64,000 nucleotides of DNA, taken from NCBI RefSeq assembly GCF_049532965.1, contig NZ_CP186694.1, positions 1,860,001 to 1,924,000 of the forward strand, in the 5' to 3' direction. How positions within the stretch are numbered: position 1 is the first letter of the stretch; every line of letters begins with the position of its first letter. The position numbers and the translations under genes were made by a program. Of this stretch, positions 1 to 7,963 are shown piece by piece. The notes beneath the pieces were generated by a model. The model did no database searches. It had not been told where the DNA came from and saw only the letters and a list, made by a program, of their open reading frames with translations. Source of the stretch: Roseateles sp049532965 (GTDB lineage Bacteria > Pseudomonadota > Gammaproteobacteria > Burkholderiales > Burkholderiaceae_C).

Positions 1-210
1 GATGCGTTCCTTGTTCCGGAATGATTCGGAAGGTCCGCTGGCATGGCCGAAGGAGGCGTCAGGTGCGCAGACGGTTTCCGAGGTTGACTTGCGGTCACAG
101 GTGAAACCGACCCGTGCCGTGCTAGCTGCTCGTCGCCTGACCCGAAGGTGCTGGCGAAAAACTGGCGGAGTATACAGGAGTTCGGTTCGGACGCCGCATG
201 AGCGCGGCGC
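1..210. other. no gene recognised, downstream flank of tsaD
   Basis: This stretch lies beyond the tsaD stop codon at the left edge of the window. The open frames here have no recognisable protein features and continue antisense into tsaD. No hairpin with a T-tract was seen, so the tsaD terminator was not identified. A gene starting or ending outside the window cannot be excluded. Confidence 0.4.
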
Positions 211-1269
211 TCACACCGAGGAGGCGCCCGCGAGCTGGGACAGATCCCACCGGGGCCGCACCTCGAAGCCGCCGTCGCGCGACAGGGACGCCATGTCGCG
301 CTGCAGACGCAGCGCCGCGGCGAGCGCGATCATCGCGCCGTTGTCGGTGCACAGGTGCAGTTCCGGATAGTGCACGCGGATGCGGCGTTTCTCGCAGGCG
401 GCGTTCAGCTGCTCGCGCAGGCGCCGGTTCGCGCCGACGCCGCCCGCCACCACCAGCCGCTTCAGGCCCGTCTCCTTCAGCGCCAGCAGTGCCTTCTTGA
501 CCAGCACCTCGACGATCGCCGCCTGCGTCGATGCCGCCAGGTCGGCGCGCTGCCGGTCGGACATGCCCTCCGGCTGCGCCTCCAGCTTGCGGACCTGCGT
601 CAGCACCGCCGTCTTCAGGCCGGCGAAGCTGAAGTCCGGCTTGCCACTGTGCAGCAGCGGCCGCGGCAGCGCGAAGGCCTCGGGATCGCCCTGCTCCGCC
701 AGCTTCGCCAGGTGCGGACCGCCGGGGTACGGCAGGCCCAGCAGCTTGGCCGACTTGTCGAAGGCTTCGCCAGCGGCATCGTCGATCGTCTCGCCAAGCA
801 GTTCGTAGCTGCCGACGTCGTCGACGCGCATCAGTTGCGTGTGACCGCCGGACACCAGCAGCGCCACGAACGGAAACTCGGGCGGATCGGCGGACAGGAA
901 CGGCGACAGCAGGTGCCCCTCCAGGTGATGGATACCCATCACCGGGCGATCGAGCGCCGCGCCCAGCGCGGCCGCGACGCCGGCGCCGACCAGCAACGCC
1001 CCCGCCAGCCCGGGTCCCTGCGTGTACGCGACGACGTCGACATCGGCCAGCGACAGGCCCGCACCGGCCAGCACCTCGCGTGTCAGCGGCAACACGCGCC
1101 GGATGTGATCGCGTGACGCGAGCTCGGGGACGACGCCACCGTAGGCCTGGTGCATCGCGATCTGGCTGTGCAGCGCATGGCCGAGCAGCGCCGGCACGCC
1201 GTCGCCGGAGGCGTCGACCAGCGCCACGCCGGTCTCGTCGCAGGAGGATTCGATGCCGAGGACTCGCAT
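211..1269 (-). CDS. tsaD: tRNA N6-adenosine threonylcarbamoyltransferase TsaD
   Basis: TsaD transfers the threonylcarbamoyl group from TC-AMP to A37 of ANN-decoding tRNAs, working with TsaB and TsaE in the cytoplasm. The 352-residue protein has the usual family length and the ASKHA-type start MRVLGIESSCDETG. The metal-binding HHLEGH motif is at residues 114-119, and further family blocks include LLVSGGHTQLM and VAGGVGANRRLR. It lies 33 bases after fdx on the same strand, so it may be the last gene of the isc transcript, although it has no functional tie to Fe-S assembly. The start is the only good Met before the conserved N-terminus. Identification is secure. Confidence 0.97.
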   Translation of the reverse strand: MRVLGIESSCDETGVALVDASGDGVPALLGHALHSQIAMHQAYGGVVPELASRDHIRRVLPLTREVLAGAGLSLADVDVVAYTQGPGLAGALLVGAGVAAALGAALDRPVMGIHHLEGHLLSPFLSADPPEFPFVALLVSGGHTQLMRVDDVGSYELLGETIDDAAGEAFDKSAKLLGLPYPGGPHLAKLAEQGDPEAFALPRPLLHSGKPDFSFAGLKTAVLTQVRKLEAQPEGMSDRQRADLAASTQAAIVEVLVKKALLALKETGLKRLVVAGGVGANRRLREQLNAACEKRRIRVHYPELHLCTDNGAMIALAAALRLQRDMASLSRDGGFEVRPRWDLSQLAGASSV

Positions 1270-1302
1270 GGGATCAGCCGTTCCGCTTCGTCGCCGGGAC
1301 GC

Positions 1303-1641
1303 TCAATGGTTTTCCTTCGCGTGGTTGATCGAGTACTTCGGGATCTCGACCGTCACGTCGGTGTTGGACAGGATGGCCTGGCAGGACAGGCGCGAGTTGG
1401 GCTCCAGGCCCCAGGCGCGATCGAGCATGTCCTCCTCGTTCTCCTCCATCTCGGACAGCGAGGCGAAGCCCTCGCGCACGATGACGTGGCAGGTCGTGCA
1501 GGCGCAGACCTGGTCGCAGGCGTGCTCGATCTCGACGTGGTTGTCGAGCAGCGCCTCGCAGATCGAGGTGCCGGCCGGCGCGGAGATGGTCTTGCCCTCG
1601 GGCGCGTACTCGGGATGGGGAAGGATCTTGATGACGGGCAT
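1303..1641 (-). CDS. fdx: ISC-type [2Fe-2S] ferredoxin
   Basis: This 112-residue ferredoxin supplies electrons for Fe-S cluster assembly on IscU with IscS. Cys42, Cys48, Cys51 and Cys87 match the four cluster ligands of E. coli Fdx in number and spacing, and the extra Cys46 of that family is also present (ACDQVCACTTC). The start is MPVIKILPHPEYAPEG. It follows hscA by 42 bases, the standard terminal position of the isc operon. Confidence is high because sequence and context agree. Confidence 0.97.
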   Translation of the reverse strand: MPVIKILPHPEYAPEGKTISAPAGTSICEALLDNHVEIEHACDQVCACTTCHVIVREGFASLSEMEENEEDMLDRAWGLEPNSRLSCQAILSNTDVTVEIPKYSINHAKENH

Positions 1642-1683
1642 GGGGAGGTCCTTGATGCTGGCGGACGAGGCGTCGGCGTGCGT

Positions 1684-3552
1684 TCAGACTTGATCGATGC
1701 TGCGGCCGGCGAGGGCCTGCTGGATGCCGCGGTTCATGCGCGCGGCGGCGAAGGCTTCGGTGCCCTTGGCAAGCGCCTCGACGGCAGCATCGATCGCATC
1801 GGCGTTGGCGACCGCGTCGTCGGCTTGCGCGCGGGCCAGCAGGTCGGCCTGCAGCGCGGCAATCTGGGCGCGCTCGGCATCGCTGAGCAGGTCGCCATCG
1901 GCACGCAGCGCGGACTGGGTCGCGAGGATCATCCGCTCGGCCTCGACACGCGCCTCGCGCAGCTTGCGGGCCGCCATGTCGGATTCCGCGCTTGCGAAGC
2001 CTTCGCGCAGCATGGTCGCGATCTGGTCGTCGGACAGGCCGTAACTCGGCTTGACCTGCACGGAGGCCTCGACGCCCGAGCCCAGTTCGCGCGCGGCCAC
2101 GCTCAGCAAGCCGTCGGCATCGACCTGGAAGGTCACGCGGATGCGTGCCGCACCGGCGGCCATCGGCGGAATGCCGCGCAACTCGAAGCGGGCCAGCGAG
2201 CGGCACTCGCTCACCAGCTCGCGCTCGCCTTGCAGCACATGCACGGCCAGCGCGGTCTGGCCGTCCTTGAAAGTGGTGAAGTCCTGCGCCTTGGCCACCG
2301 GGATGGTCGCGTTGCGCTCGATGATGCGCTCGACCAGCCCGCCCATCGTCTCCAGGCCCAGCGACAGCGGGATCACGTCGAGCAGCAGGATCTCGCCATC
2401 GGCGCTGTTGCCCGCGAGCTGATTGGCCTGGACCGCCGCGCCGAGCGCGACGACCTCGTCGGGGTTCAGGTTGGTCAGGACCTCGCGGCCGAAGAGCTCG
2501 CCCACCAGCCGTCGCACGATCGGCATGCGCGTGGAGCCGCCCACCATCACCGTGCCGCGGACCTCGTCGGCGGTGACCTTGGCGTCGCGCAGCACCCGCC
2601 GCACCGCCAGGAGTGTCTTGTTGACCAGCGGCAGCGCCAGTTCGTCGAACCGGTCGCGCGCGACCTCGACGTTCAGCGCGCCGGCGTCGAGCGTTGCCGA
2701 CAGCGTCACGCGCTCGTGGTCGGTCAACGCTTCCTTGGCCTGGCGCGCGGCGACCAGCACGCGGCGCTTGTCCTGCGCGCTGGTCGCACTCAGGCCGGCC
2801 TGCTGCAGGGCCCAGTCGGCCAGCAGGCGATCGAAGTCGTCGCCACCGAGCTGCGCATCGCCGCCGGTGGCCACCACCTCGAAGACCCCCTTCGTCAGGC
2901 GCAGCAGCGAGATGTCGAAGGTGCCACCGCCCAGGTCGTAGACCGCGTAGAGGCCTTCGCTGCCGTTGTCCAGGCCGTAGGCGATCGCCGCGGCGGTGGG
3001 CTCGTTGATCAGGCGCAGCACGTTCAGGCCCGCGAGCTGGGCCGCATCCTTGGTCGCCTGGCGCTGCGCGTCGTCGAAGTAGGCCGGGACGGTGATGACC
3101 GCGCCGAACAGGTCGTCGTTGAAGGTGTCCTCGGCGCGCTGGCGCAGCGTCGCCAGGATCTCGGCGCTGATCTCGACCGGCGACTTCAGGCCCTCGCGGG
3201 TCGCCAGGCTCAGCATGCCGGGCGTGTCCTCGAAGCGATACGGCAGCTTGTCGCGATTGGCGATGTCCTCGACGCGGCGGCCCATGAAGCGCTTGACGGA
3301 GACGATGGTGTTCTCGGGATCCTCGGCCTGCGCGGCCAGCGCGTCGTAGCCGAAGGCGCGGCGGCCTTCCGGCATCACGCGCACCGCAGACGGCAGGATC
3401 ACCCGCCCCTGGTCGTCCGGCAGGCACTCGGCCACGCCATGGCGCATTGCCGCCACCAGCGAGTGCGTCGTGCCCAGGTCGATGCCCACGGCGATGCGCC
3501 GCTGATGGGGATCGGGCGACGCGCCGGGTTCGGAGATTTGCAACAGGGCCAT
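1684..3552 (-). CDS. hscA: Fe-S assembly chaperone HscA (Hsp70 family)
   Basis: HscA is the specialised Hsp70 that, with HscB, binds the LPPVK loop of IscU and promotes cluster release. The 621-residue product has the ATPase phosphate-1 motif GIDLGTTHS at residues 23-31, the DLGGGTFDISLL block and the GGSTRMPIVRRLV block, followed by a substrate-binding domain and helical lid. The frame is open 36 bases further upstream, but the ATG at 3552 (MALLQISEP) matches family starts and length (E. coli 616). It lies 60 bases after hscB and 42 before fdx. Confidence 0.97.
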   Translation of the reverse strand: MALLQISEPGASPDPHQRRIAVGIDLGTTHSLVAAMRHGVAECLPDDQGRVILPSAVRVMPEGRRAFGYDALAAQAEDPENTIVSVKRFMGRRVEDIANRDKLPYRFEDTPGMLSLATREGLKSPVEISAEILATLRQRAEDTFNDDLFGAVITVPAYFDDAQRQATKDAAQLAGLNVLRLINEPTAAAIAYGLDNGSEGLYAVYDLGGGTFDISLLRLTKGVFEVVATGGDAQLGGDDFDRLLADWALQQAGLSATSAQDKRRVLVAARQAKEALTDHERVTLSATLDAGALNVEVARDRFDELALPLVNKTLLAVRRVLRDAKVTADEVRGTVMVGGSTRMPIVRRLVGELFGREVLTNLNPDEVVALGAAVQANQLAGNSADGEILLLDVIPLSLGLETMGGLVERIIERNATIPVAKAQDFTTFKDGQTALAVHVLQGERELVSECRSLARFELRGIPPMAAGAARIRVTFQVDADGLLSVAARELGSGVEASVQVKPSYGLSDDQIATMLREGFASAESDMAARKLREARVEAERMILATQSALRADGDLLSDAERAQIAALQADLLARAQADDAVANADAIDAAVEALAKGTEAFAAARMNRGIQQALAGRSIDQV

Positions 3553-3612
3553 GGTGTCGTGTCTTGTTCTTCGGGATCGGATTCGCAATCGAATGCGGAT
3601 GCGGATCTGGAA

Positions 3613-4134
3613 TCAGGAATGCTCGAGCGCGTCGAGCCGCTGGTCGATGTCCGAGCGGAAGCGCGTCAGGAACATCAGCGCGCGCACCGACTCGGCCGCG
3701 GCGGCGGCATCGCCTTCCTCGTCGAGCTGCCGGCCCGCCTGCGCCAGCAACGCGCGCTCGCGTTCGGCGACGCGCCGGTCGATCGCGAGGATCGCGTCCG
3801 GCGTCTTCGCGTCATCGAGCGACTCGCGCCACTCCATCTGCTCCATCAGGAACGCGGCTGGCATGCGCGTGTTCTCGTGCGCCTGGATCGGCGCGCCACG
3901 CAGCTCGCAGAGATAGGACGCGCGCTTGAGCGGGTCGCGCAGGCGTTGATGGGCCTCGTTCACGCGCAGCGACCACTGCATCGCCAGCCGCTGCGAGGCC
4001 GCGCCATCGGTGGCGAAGCGGTCCGGATGCACCTTGGCGGCGAGCGCCTTCCAGCGCTCGGCGATCTCGGCACCGTCCTGCGCAAAGCGCTGGGGCAGGC
4101 CGAACAGGGTGAAATCGTCGTCGTCGAGTCTCAT
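3613..4134 (-). CDS. hscB: Fe-S assembly J-domain co-chaperone HscB
   Basis: HscB delivers IscU to HscA and stimulates its ATPase. The 173-residue protein has an N-terminal J domain with the diagnostic HPD tripeptide (AKVHPDRFA) and a C-terminal three-helix IscU-binding domain containing YLCELRG. The chosen start, MRLDDDDFTLFGLP, fits the family; an in-frame ATG six codons upstream would add MPTHGP. A strong intrinsic terminator lies between iscA and this gene, so hscB-hscA-fdx may depend on read-through or on a separate promoter. Confidence 0.96.
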   Translation of the reverse strand: MRLDDDDFTLFGLPQRFAQDGAEIAERWKALAAKVHPDRFATDGAASQRLAMQWSLRVNEAHQRLRDPLKRASYLCELRGAPIQAHENTRMPAAFLMEQMEWRESLDDAKTPDAILAIDRRVAERERALLAQAGRQLDEEGDAAAAAESVRALMFLTRFRSDIDQRLDALEHS

Positions 4135-4175
4135 GGGCCCATGGGTCGGCACGCGGCCGATTCAAACGCGCGAAC

Positions 4176-4206
4176 AAAAAAGCGCGGCTGTTCGGCCGCG
4201 CCTTTT
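4176..4206 (-). terminator. intrinsic terminator inside the isc operon (iscA/hscB)
   Basis: Read on the minus strand, a GC-rich stem (GCGCGGC paired with GCCGCGC, six-base loop) is followed directly by a run of six T residues. It lies 13 bases after the iscA stop codon and about 40 bases before the hscB start. It has all the parts of a Rho-independent terminator, and would lower hscB-hscA-fdx-tsaD expression relative to iscRSUA. Its strength in the cell is inferred. Confidence 0.8.
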
Positions 4207-4219
4207 CATGCGAGCGAAC

Positions 4220-4543
4220 TCAGACGCGGAAAGACTCGCCGCAGCCGCAGCGATCCTTCTCGCGAGGATTGCGGAACTTGAAGCCCTCGTTCAGGCCCTC
4301 GCGGACGAAGTCCAGCTCGGTGCCATCGAGGTACGGCAAGCTCTTGGGGTCGATCAGCACCTTGACGCCATGGCCCTCGAAGACGATGTCCTCGGGCGCC
4401 ACCTCGTCGGCGTACTCGAGCTTGTAGGCCAGGCCCGAGCAGCCGGTGGTCTTCACGCCCAGCCGCACGCCGACGCCGCGGCCGCGCTTGGTGATGTAGC
4501 GCGTGACGTGGCGGGCGGCGGCTTCGGTCAGGGTGACGGACAT
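4220..4543 (-). CDS. iscA: A-type iron-sulfur carrier IscA
   Basis: IscA carries or helps mature Fe-S clusters, notably [4Fe-4S], downstream of IscU. The 107-residue protein has the family layout, with one Cys in TTGCSGLAYK and two in the C-terminal DRCGCGESF, the three conserved ligands. The start is MSVTLTEAAARHV. The frame stays open upstream into iscU, but that part is antisense-like and not protein-like. It lies 8 bases after iscU, so the two are probably translated from one message. Confidence 0.97.
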   Translation of the reverse strand: MSVTLTEAAARHVTRYITKRGRGVGVRLGVKTTGCSGLAYKLEYADEVAPEDIVFEGHGVKVLIDPKSLPYLDGTELDFVREGLNEGFKFRNPREKDRCGCGESFRV

Positions 4544-4551
4544 CGCGGACC

Positions 4552-4980
4552 TCAGGCGGTGGCGGTGGCGGCGGCTGCCGCGCTGGCGCCGGCGACCTGG
4601 CCGTGCTTGGTGCGGTAGTCGTCGACGGCCGCCTTGATCGCGTCCTCGGCCAGGATCGAGCAGTGGATCTTGACCGGCGGCAGCGCCAGCTCTTCGGCGA
4701 TCTGGTTGTTCTTGATCGACAGCGCCTCGTCCAGCGTCTTGCCCTTGACCCATTCGGTCACGAGCGAGCTCGACGCGATCGCGGAGCCGCAGCCGTAGGT
4801 CTTGAACTTGGCGTCCTCGATCAGGCCGGTCGCGGGGTTGACCTTGATCTGCAGCTTCATCACGTCGCCGCAGGCGGGCGCGCCCACCATGCCGGTGCCG
4901 ACGGACTCGTCGCCCTTGTCGAAGCCACCCACGTTGCGCGGGTTCTCATAGTGGTCGATGACCTTGTCGCTGTATGCCAT
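4552..4980 (-). CDS. iscU: Fe-S cluster scaffold IscU
   Basis: IscU is the scaffold on which [2Fe-2S] clusters are built from IscS sulfur. It has the conserved Cys37 (GAPACGDVMK), a second Cys in YGCGSAIASSS, and the third in LPPVKIHCSILAEDAI, which also contains the LPPVK recognition site for HscA. Length is 142 residues; the last 12 or so are an Ala/Thr-rich tail beyond the usual end near residue 128. It follows iscS by 43 bases. Confidence 0.98.
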   Translation of the reverse strand: MAYSDKVIDHYENPRNVGGFDKGDESVGTGMVGAPACGDVMKLQIKVNPATGLIEDAKFKTYGCGSAIASSSLVTEWVKGKTLDEALSIKNNQIAEELALPPVKIHCSILAEDAIKAAVDDYRTKHGQVAGASAAAAATATA

Positions 4981-5023
4981 GACTGTTCTCCAACGTCGTT
5001 GTTCGTGTGTCCTGCGGCTCCGA

Positions 5024-6244
5024 TCAATGAGCGGCCCACTGGATGGTGCTCAGGTCGATGCCTTCCTTGTACATGTCCCACAGCGGGGACAGCTCGCGCA
5101 GCTTGGCGACGCGGTCCTTCAGCAGCGAGACGGCGTAATCGATCTCTTCCTCGGTCGTGAAGCGGCCGATCGTCATGCGCAGCGAGGAATGCGCAAGCTC
5201 GTCGCTGCGGCCCAGCGCGCGCAGCACGTAGCTGGGCTCCAGGCTCGCGGACGTGCAGGCGGAGCCCGAGGACACGGCGATGCCCTTGATGCCCATGATC
5301 AGCGACTCGCCCTCGACGTAGTTGAACGAGGCGTTGACGTTGTGGGGCACGCGGCGGGTCAGGTCGCCGTTGATGAAGACCTGCTCGATGTCCTTGAGGC
5401 CGTCCAGCAGCCGCTGCTGCAACGCCTTGATGCGGGGCAGCTCGGTGGCCATTTCCTCGCGGGCGATGCGGAAGGCCTCGCCCATGCCGACGATCTGGTG
5501 CGTGGGCAGCGTGCCCGAGCGCAGGCCGCGCTCATGGCCGCCGCCATGCATCTGAGCCTCCAGGCGCACGCGCGGCTTGCGGCGCACGTACAGCGCGCCG
5601 ATGCCCTTCGGGCCATAGCTCTTGTGCGAGGCCAGGCTCATCAGGTCGACCGGCAGCGTGTTCAGGTCGATCTCGACCTTGCCCGTGGCCTGGGCGGCGT
5701 CGACGTGGAAGACGATGCCCTTCTCCCGGCACAGCGCGCCGATCGCGGGGATGTCCTGGATCACGCCGATCTCGTTGTTCACGAACATCACCGAGATCAG
5801 GATCGTGTCCGGGCGGATCGCAGCCTTCAGCACGTCCAGGTCGAGCAGGCCGTCTTCCTTGACGTCGAGGTAGGTGACCTCGAAGCCCTGGCGCTCCAGT
5901 TCGCGCGTCGTGTCGAGCACCGCCTTGTGCTCGGTCTTGACGGTGATCAGGTGCTTGCCGCGGGACTGGTAGAAGTTGGCGGCGCCCTTGATGGCGAGGT
6001 TGTTGGACTCGGTGGCGCCGGAGGTCCAGACGATCTCGCGCGGATCGGCGCCGATCAGCTTGGCGACCTCGACGCGGGCCTTCTCCACGGCTTCTTCCGC
6101 TTCCCATCCCCAGGCATGGCTGCGCGATGCCGGATTGCCGAAATGCTCGCGCAGCCACGGGATCATCGCGTCGACGACGCGCGGATCCACCGGCGTGGTG
6201 GCGCCGTAGTCCATGTAGATGGGGAAATGCGGGGTCATGTCCAT
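5024..6244 (-). CDS. iscS: cysteine desulfurase IscS
   Basis: IscS is the PLP enzyme that removes sulfur from L-cysteine and passes the persulfide to IscU and to tRNA-thiolation partners. The 406-residue sequence has the N-terminal YGATTPVDPRV block, the PLP-lysine region ASHKSYGPKGIGALY, and the mobile-loop catalytic Cys in SSGSACTSASLEPSY. Length matches E. coli IscS (404). The start MDMTPHFPIYMDYG may be two codons shorter. It lies 50 bases after iscR. Confidence 0.98.
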   Translation of the reverse strand: MDMTPHFPIYMDYGATTPVDPRVVDAMIPWLREHFGNPASRSHAWGWEAEEAVEKARVEVAKLIGADPREIVWTSGATESNNLAIKGAANFYQSRGKHLITVKTEHKAVLDTTRELERQGFEVTYLDVKEDGLLDLDVLKAAIRPDTILISVMFVNNEIGVIQDIPAIGALCREKGIVFHVDAAQATGKVEIDLNTLPVDLMSLASHKSYGPKGIGALYVRRKPRVRLEAQMHGGGHERGLRSGTLPTHQIVGMGEAFRIAREEMATELPRIKALQQRLLDGLKDIEQVFINGDLTRRVPHNVNASFNYVEGESLIMGIKGIAVSSGSACTSASLEPSYVLRALGRSDELAHSSLRMTIGRFTTEEEIDYAVSLLKDRVAKLRELSPLWDMYKEGIDLSTIQWAAH

Positions 6245-6294
6245 GGGAACGTTCTTCTTGTCGACTACTGAATCAGGAGACCGGCGGACGGGTC

Positions 6295-6828
6295 TTACTT
6301 GCTCATTGCATTACCGAGCGCGAACACGGAATTCGGCGCGGTGATGCGGATGGGCTTGACGACGGGGGTGCTGGAAATGGCGCGCTTGACCGGCGCTTCC
6401 TCGACGGTGACGCCCTTGGCGAGCTGGTCGTCGACCAGCTTGCGCAGCGTGACCGAGTCGAGGAACTCGATCATCTTGTTGTTGAGCGCCGTCCACAGGT
6501 CGTGCGTGATGCAGCGGCCGTTGTCGTCGCCCATGCAGTTTTCCTTGCCGCCGCACCCGGTGGCGTCGATGGGCTCGTCGACAGCGACGATGATGTCGGC
6601 GACGGTGATCTCATCGGAGCGGCGGCCGAGCGAATAGCCGCCGCCGGGGCCGCGGGTGGACTCGACGAGCTGATGGCGGCGCAGCTTGCCGAACAGCTGC
6701 TCCAGGTAGGACAGCGAGATCTGCTGGCGTTGGCTGATCGCCGCCAGCGCGACGGGGCCGCTGTTTTCGCGCAGGGCCAGATCGATCATCGCGGTGACGG
6801 CAAAACGACCTTTGGTGGTGAGACGCAT
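6295..6828 (-). CDS. iscR: Fe-S cluster-sensing regulator IscR (Rrf2 family)
   Basis: IscR represses the isc operon when loaded with a [2Fe-2S] cluster and, as apoprotein, controls other genes. The 177-residue protein has an N-terminal winged helix (MRLTTKGRFAVTAMIDLAL) and cluster ligands Cys92, Cys98, Cys106 and His109. The spacing between the second and third Cys is two residues longer than in E. coli. The ATG at 6828 gives the canonical start; an upstream in-frame ATG would add 17 arginine/proline-rich residues and is unlikely. It is first in the operon, so autoregulation is expected. Confidence 0.97.
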   Translation of the reverse strand: MRLTTKGRFAVTAMIDLALRENSGPVALAAISQRQQISLSYLEQLFGKLRRHQLVESTRGPGGGYSLGRRSDEITVADIIVAVDEPIDATGCGGKENCMGDDNGRCITHDLWTALNNKMIEFLDSVTLRKLVDDQLAKGVTVEEAPVKRAISSTPVVKPIRITAPNSVFALGNAMSK

Positions 6829-6921
6829 CGAACTTCTCCTTGGCGCCCTTCGGGCATCAGGACATTGAGGCGGCGGCACGGCAAACGCCGGGTCGACTCA
6901 CGGAGCAGGGTTTCCCCTGCA

Positions 6922-6943
6922 ATGTCCGAGCATTTTACTCAAT
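6922..6943 (-). promoter_or_regulatory. candidate IscR-binding / promoter region of isc operon
   Basis: On the minus strand the sequence ATTGAGTAAAATGCTCGGAC lies about 100 bases upstream of iscR. It is AT-rich within GC-rich DNA. It resembles the promoter-overlapping type 1 IscR sites of proteobacterial isc operons (a TTGACT-like half, an A/T centre, then an ACTCGG-like half). The match was judged by eye and is imperfect. Confidence 0.45.
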
Positions 6944-6963
6944 TAAGACGAGGCTTGCTCGGG

Positions 6964-7272
6964 TTAGCCCCAACAGGCGTCGAGGGGGCCTGTCCGGGCC
7001 ATGCGCGCGGCGGCGATTTGCGCTAGGCGCTGGCAGCCGGACTCGAGCAGGTCCACCACGTGCTCGAAGCCTTCGGGACCGCCGTAATACGGATCCGGCA
7101 CCTCGATTTCACCCGGAAGCAGGGAAATCCGGTGCTGCAGCGCAGCAGGACAGCGACGGCGGAGTTCACGCAGATCGCCGGCGTCCATGGCGACGAGCAG
7201 GTCGAAGCGTTCGAAATCATCGGGGCGAAGCGCGCGCGCCCGCTGGTCGCAGAGTTCATAGCCCCTTTTTCG
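6964..7272 (-). pseudogene. 5'-truncated low-molecular-weight protein tyrosine phosphatase
   Basis: From about 7272 to the stop at 6964 the protein reads as the C-terminal two thirds of an LMW tyrosine phosphatase: RGYELCDQRAR, DFERFDLLVAMDAGDLREL, and the general-acid region VPDPYYGGPEGFEHV. The N-terminal catalytic loop (C-x4-5-CRS) is absent here and was not found in the next 700 bases. Upstream in the same frame the sequence is not phosphatase-like. In related genomes an intact copy commonly sits just before iscR, so this is probably the native gene with its 5' part lost or replaced. A phosphatase without that loop should be inactive. Confidence 0.75.
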
Positions 7273-7297
7273 GACGTGGTCTTGGGAGCAAGGACCA

Positions 7298-7762
7298 TCA
7301 CGGCGCCTTGCCGTCCACCGACCAATCGAGCGCTTCACATCCACTGCGCTCGAACTGCGCCATCACCTCCCCGGCTGCGACCTGTCGAAGCACGTTGCCG
7401 GAAAACAGGCTGATCCTCTGATCCGCCTGGACGCCTGAGGTTCGTTTGAGTTCTGGGTACGCATCCGGGAATTTCCGCCTGGCCACGCACAGGAGGAACA
7501 AGCGCCCTTCGGCGTTGGCGACCGACAAAGCGGTGCGAATCTCCTTGGACGTCCAGTGCTGCGCCACGCCGCGCGCCGCCATTTCCTCAGCGGACATCTC
7601 GCCCGGCGTCCCTACCGCTCCCCAGGCGTAGAAACGCGCGTTGGCCAGTGCCGCGGGCAGTTGCTTGGCCGCCGCCTCGACCGCCCAACCCTGCACCGCG
7701 CAGCAGAACCCAAGCGCGCCGCTGAAGACGATCGCGCGAGACGTGCGGAATCCGATGTTCAT
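7298..7762 (-). CDS. secreted hypothetical protein
   Basis: I do not recognise this 154-residue protein. It starts with a plausible Sec signal peptide (hydrophobic core around residues 10-24, likely cleavage after GWA), and the mature part of about 125 residues has several cysteines (CVARRK, RSGCEALDW). It ends 26 bases before the point where the truncated phosphatase becomes recognisable, so it occupies the place of that gene's missing 5' end. It could be an inserted gene or a native neighbour brought closer by a deletion. The export prediction comes only from the N-terminus. Confidence 0.6.
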   Translation of the reverse strand: MNIGFRTSRAIVFSGALGFCCAVQGWAVEAAAKQLPAALANARFYAWGAVGTPGEMSAEEMAARGVAQHWTSKEIRTALSVANAEGRLFLLCVARRKFPDAYPELKRTSGVQADQRISLFSGNVLRQVAAGEVMAQFERSGCEALDWSVDGKAP

Positions 7763-7963
7763 GCGGAGTTGGCGTTGAGCGCCCGGCTTCGAGGGGCATC
7801 CACTCTACGGCCCATGTCGCTGCGCTCCACCCGGAGTTTCACTTGGCCTATTCAGGTGATGCCGTCTCGCATCTATCGATCCTCGCTTTACTTCCTTCCG
7901 ATCCCCGTGAGAGATCCCTAGGCTGCGGCGCTCACACGCTTTGCGCTCCACGAGCCCGTTGTC

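Noticed and set aside
1150..4281. A very long open frame on the plus strand antisense to tsaD, fdx, hscA and hscB
   Set aside because: High-GC coding DNA leaves antisense frames open. The product is rich in Arg, Gly, His and Gln with no domain, while the minus-strand genes are unmistakable.
7763..7963. Missing 5' part of the tyrosine phosphatase gene upstream of the unknown secreted gene
   Set aside because: All frames were inspected for the C-x4-5-CRS catalytic loop and none encodes it, so this is not a simple insertion that split the gene in two.
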